NCBI GenBank assembly: GCA_003561495.1
Contig: PWWM01000141.1
Coordinates: 1-7,990 of the forward strand
Reading direction: 5' to 3'
DNA: 7,990 nucleotides
Source of the DNA: Gammaproteobacteria bacterium
GTDB lineage: Bacteria; Pseudomonadota; Gammaproteobacteria; Xanthomonadales; Wenzhouxiangellaceae
The position numbers and the translations under genes were made by a program. Below, one piece after another: positions 6,572 to 7,990 of the stretch. Below the pieces are notes generated by a model. It worked only from the letters and a program-made list of their open reading frames with translations, made no database searches and had not been told where the DNA came from. Within the stretch, counting starts at the first letter, position 1; every line of letters begins with the position of its first letter.

Positions 6572-7025
6572 CCCTTTATTGCTCCGAGTTACACAAACTC
6601 TGGTAAGCCCTTGCATTACCAAACGGTTTTCGGCAATCATCCGGATTTCCCCTTGAGCGGGAACTATGCCTTGGCCAACGATATAGCCGCCTCGGCCACC
6701 GAAGACTGGAACGAGGGCGAGGGTTTCGTCCCGATTGCCCGTAACCCCGATTTCTTCCAAGGCATCCTCGACGGTTGGGGGCATGTCATCATGGATCTGC
6801 ACATCCTTCGGCACGATCTCTAAGGTCTATACAACCTTCTCCGTCACCGGGAACCTGAACGCCACAGGCGGACTGGTCGGGTTCAAGCAATCGGGCACCT
6901 TGCAGCGCAGCTACTCGGCCGGCGAAGCTTCCGGGGACAACTCGGTGGGCGGACTGATCGGAACGATTCGGTGGATAAACCCGAAAATGGGTAGACTCGG
7001 ACCGCCACTAGCTGACAATCCCTGA
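6572..7025 (+). pseudogene. Remnant of a GLUG-repeat (filamentous-hemagglutinin-like) surface protein
   Basis: Two frames carry one family signature. From 6572 to the TAA at 6821-6823 the first frame contains GNYALANDIAASATEDWN, GFVPIARN and GILDGWGHVIMDL, the pattern that precedes GLUG repeats in large bacterial surface proteins. From about 6825 another frame continues with SVTGNLNATGGLVGF, SGTLQRSYSAGEASG and NSVGGLIG, which are GLUG-type repeat units, and stops at 7023-7025. The linker that normally joins these parts is missing, so a deletion with a frameshift is likely. No start codon with a ribosome binding site or signal peptide is present: the frame is closed by a TGA at 6569-6571, close to the deaD start. 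The complete family forms beta-helical, secreted or autotransported proteins. As it stands this is a double-ended fragment and almost certainly not functional. Confidence 0.75.
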
Positions 7026-7046
7026 CAACATCTCATCAGCGGGCCA

Positions 7047-7126
7047 GCGTCTGGTGGAGGCGCATTACGGTCGCCCGGTCTGCGCTCACCCCTCGCGTCA
7101 GCAACACGATTTTAAGCGTCTGGTGG
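7047..7126 (+). repeat. Two direct copies of GCGTCTGGTGG
   Basis: Exact 11-base copies lie at 7047-7057 and 7116-7126, 69 bases from start to start, in the non-coding stretch between the GLUG remnant and the next gene. They may be remnants of a duplication or of an excised element; no terminal inverted repeats were found around them. Confidence 0.5.
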
Positions 7127-7181
7127 CAGAGCCCCTCCCGTATCTTGTACCCTTTTAGAAACCCTGATGAATGCAGATCGC

Positions 7182-7188
7182 GAGGAAG
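7182..7188 (+). promoter_or_regulatory. Ribosome binding site GAGGAAG of the cysteine-rich exported protein
   Basis: The site ends seven bases before the ATG at 7196, an ideal spacing. It fixes the start at a codon that opens with a signal peptide, although the gene is interrupted 54 codons later. Confidence 0.75.
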
Positions 7189-7195
7189 ACGACTG

Positions 7196-7825
7196 ATGCG
7201 ATATCTATTTGCTTTGCTTTTGCTGATGGCTTCCACCATGTCCGGCGCCTTTACCACCCTGTCTTACCAGGGCCATCTGGAGCATGAAACCGTGCCGGTT
7301 AATGACACTGTCGAGATGAGTTTCGCCCTGTTCGATGCCGAGACTGCCGGGAACTAGGTTGGCGAGACGATCGATGTTGCCGAGGTCAGTGTGCACAACG
7401 GGATTTTCCAGGTTGATCTGGATTTCGGTGAACAGGATTACGCCAGTGGGCTTTGGTTGGCAATAGAGGTTGAGGGAGAGTCACTACAGCCTCGCCAGCC
7501 CATCACCGGTGCGCCGTTTGCGATCAGCTTGGTGTCCGATGACCCACCGGATGATCCACCGGACTGCCCGGTAGATGACCCGCCATCCGAGGAATGCGAA
7601 GATTATTGCTCAGCCATGGCGATGGGTTGTGCTGACGTGTACTCGAGTATGGAGCAGTGTCTTGACGCCTGTGCCTGCTTTTCAACAGACGGAAGTGAAG
7701 GCGATACCAGCGGCGACACCTTGCACTGCAGATCGACGTGGCTGCAGATGGGTTTCAATGGCGATGTGCCCGCGAGCGAGGCCTGTGCAAATGCAGCCGA
7801 TACCAGTCCGGAGTGTGTCGATTAG
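7196..7825 (+). pseudogene. Exported cysteine-rich protein interrupted by an in-frame amber codon
   Basis: One frame runs from the ATG at 7196 to the TAG at 7823-7825, broken only by a TAG at 7355-7357 (codon 54). The product would be 209 positions long. Residues 1-18 are a signal peptide (MRYLFALLLLMASTMSGA). Residues 19-115 form a domain with LSYQGHL, MSFALFDAETAGN, VSVHNGIFQVDL, LAIEVEGE and a closing PRQPITGAPFAIS, a pattern I know from exported proteins of many bacteria. An acidic proline-rich linker (about 115-133) leads to a C-terminal region, and ten cysteines fall between the linker and the end (DYC, GC, EQC, ACAC, HCR and others), probably paired as disulfides outside the cytoplasm. 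The reading and amino acid pattern are continuous across the stop, so a single CAG-to-TAG change is the simplest cause. Sequencing error or suppression are alternatives. An internal start after the stop would lack a signal peptide. Function is unknown. Confidence 0.7.
7538..7561 (+). repeat. 12-base tandem repeat encoding the Asp-Pro-rich linker
   Basis: GATGACCCACCG (7538-7549) is followed directly by GATGATCCACCG (7550-7561), with one mismatch. Each unit encodes DDPP, and a further diverged unit follows near 7573. It lies between the two domains of the cysteine-rich exported protein and could vary in length by slippage. Confidence 0.6.
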
Positions 7826-7868
7826 TAGATTCGGTGATGGCCGAGTCGACAATGGGAACAGTGAGAGT

Positions 7869-7990
7869 ATGAGCCGTTACCTTCACAAGCGTCCAAATCC
7901 GGCCTGGGCGGTCATGGTGACAGTCCTTTTGGCTGGCCAGGCAATGGCCTGGATCGAACTTGGGCCGGAAGGAAGCCCTGAATTCGAGGA
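7869..7990 (+). CDS. N-terminus of an exported protein (runs off the window)
   Basis: The frame is open from the ATG at 7869 to the window end (40 complete codons). A basic start with H, K and R residues is followed by a hydrophobic stretch (WAVMVTVLLAG) and a likely signal-peptidase site after QAMA near residue 27, then WIELGPEGSPEFE. It begins 43 bases after the cysteine-rich gene on the same strand and may share its transcript. The purine-rich GTGAGAG just upstream is a modest ribosome binding site. The mature part is too short to name a family. Confidence 0.65.
   Translation, partial: MSRYLHKRPNPAWAVMVTVLLAGQAMAWIELGPEGSPEFE

Noticed and set aside
6586..6600. Small inverted repeat GAGTT-ACACA-AACTC upstream of deaD as an operator or terminator
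   Set aside because: Five pairs with a five-base loop are expected by chance at this scale, and no promoter or T-run is placed to give it meaning.
6970..7160. Insertion-sequence remnant between the GLUG fragment and the next gene
   Set aside because: No terminal inverted repeats, target duplication or transposase-like translation could be identified; only the 11-base direct repeats are certain.
7036..7257. Minus-strand frame of 73 codons across the intergenic region and the start of the cysteine-rich gene
   Set aside because: It covers the opposite strand of a signal peptide and a good ribosome binding site, and shows no recognisable family or start signal of its own.

Overview
The window looks like chromosome of a moderately GC-rich proteobacterium, most likely a gammaproteobacterium. 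The best pointer is a DeaD helicase with the full gammaproteobacterial layout: helicase core, dimerisation region, DbpA-type RNA-binding domain and basic tail. A lineage near the Chromatiales or Wenzhouxiangella-type bacteria is a guess from protein style. I saw no tRNA, rRNA, CRISPR array or complete mobile element.

Layout, left to right. (1) Positions 1-1665 (+): the 3' end of a Mur-ligase gene related to cyanophycin synthetase, then one base later a family 2 glycosyltransferase. The two probably form an operon, and the glycosyltransferase 3' end may carry a one-base frameshift. (2) 1666-2061: a gene-poor gap with an unexplained open frame. (3) 2062-3321 (+): a secreted serine hydrolase of the beta-lactamase/NylB type. 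(4) 3322-3566: a second gap with a minus-strand ORF of unknown status. (5) 3567-4503 (+): a compact thiamin-salvage unit, made of a sigma70-like promoter, a TPP riboswitch starting almost at the predicted transcription start, a structured linker and tenA. (6) 4504-4683: a convergent gap with a strong hairpin. (7) 4684-6480 (-): deaD, the cold-shock/ribosome-assembly RNA helicase. (8) 6572-7990 (+): a decaying accessory region for exported proteins. It holds a broken GLUG-repeat (adhesin-like) fragment, a cysteine-rich exported protein split by one in-frame amber codon, and the start of another exported protein that runs off the window.

The best-supported regulatory logic is at tenA: TPP binding to the leader should lower production of TenA, which salvages pyrimidine precursors of thiamin. 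The most unusual features are the in-frame TAG in an otherwise intact secreted cysteine-rich protein, the GLUG remnant beside it, the extra-T frameshift candidate in the glycosyltransferase, and the divergent cyanophycin-synthetase-like ligase coupled to a glycosyltransferase. I did not find a clearly new multi-gene system. The ligase-glycosyltransferase pair is the nearest candidate, but its upstream part lies outside the window.
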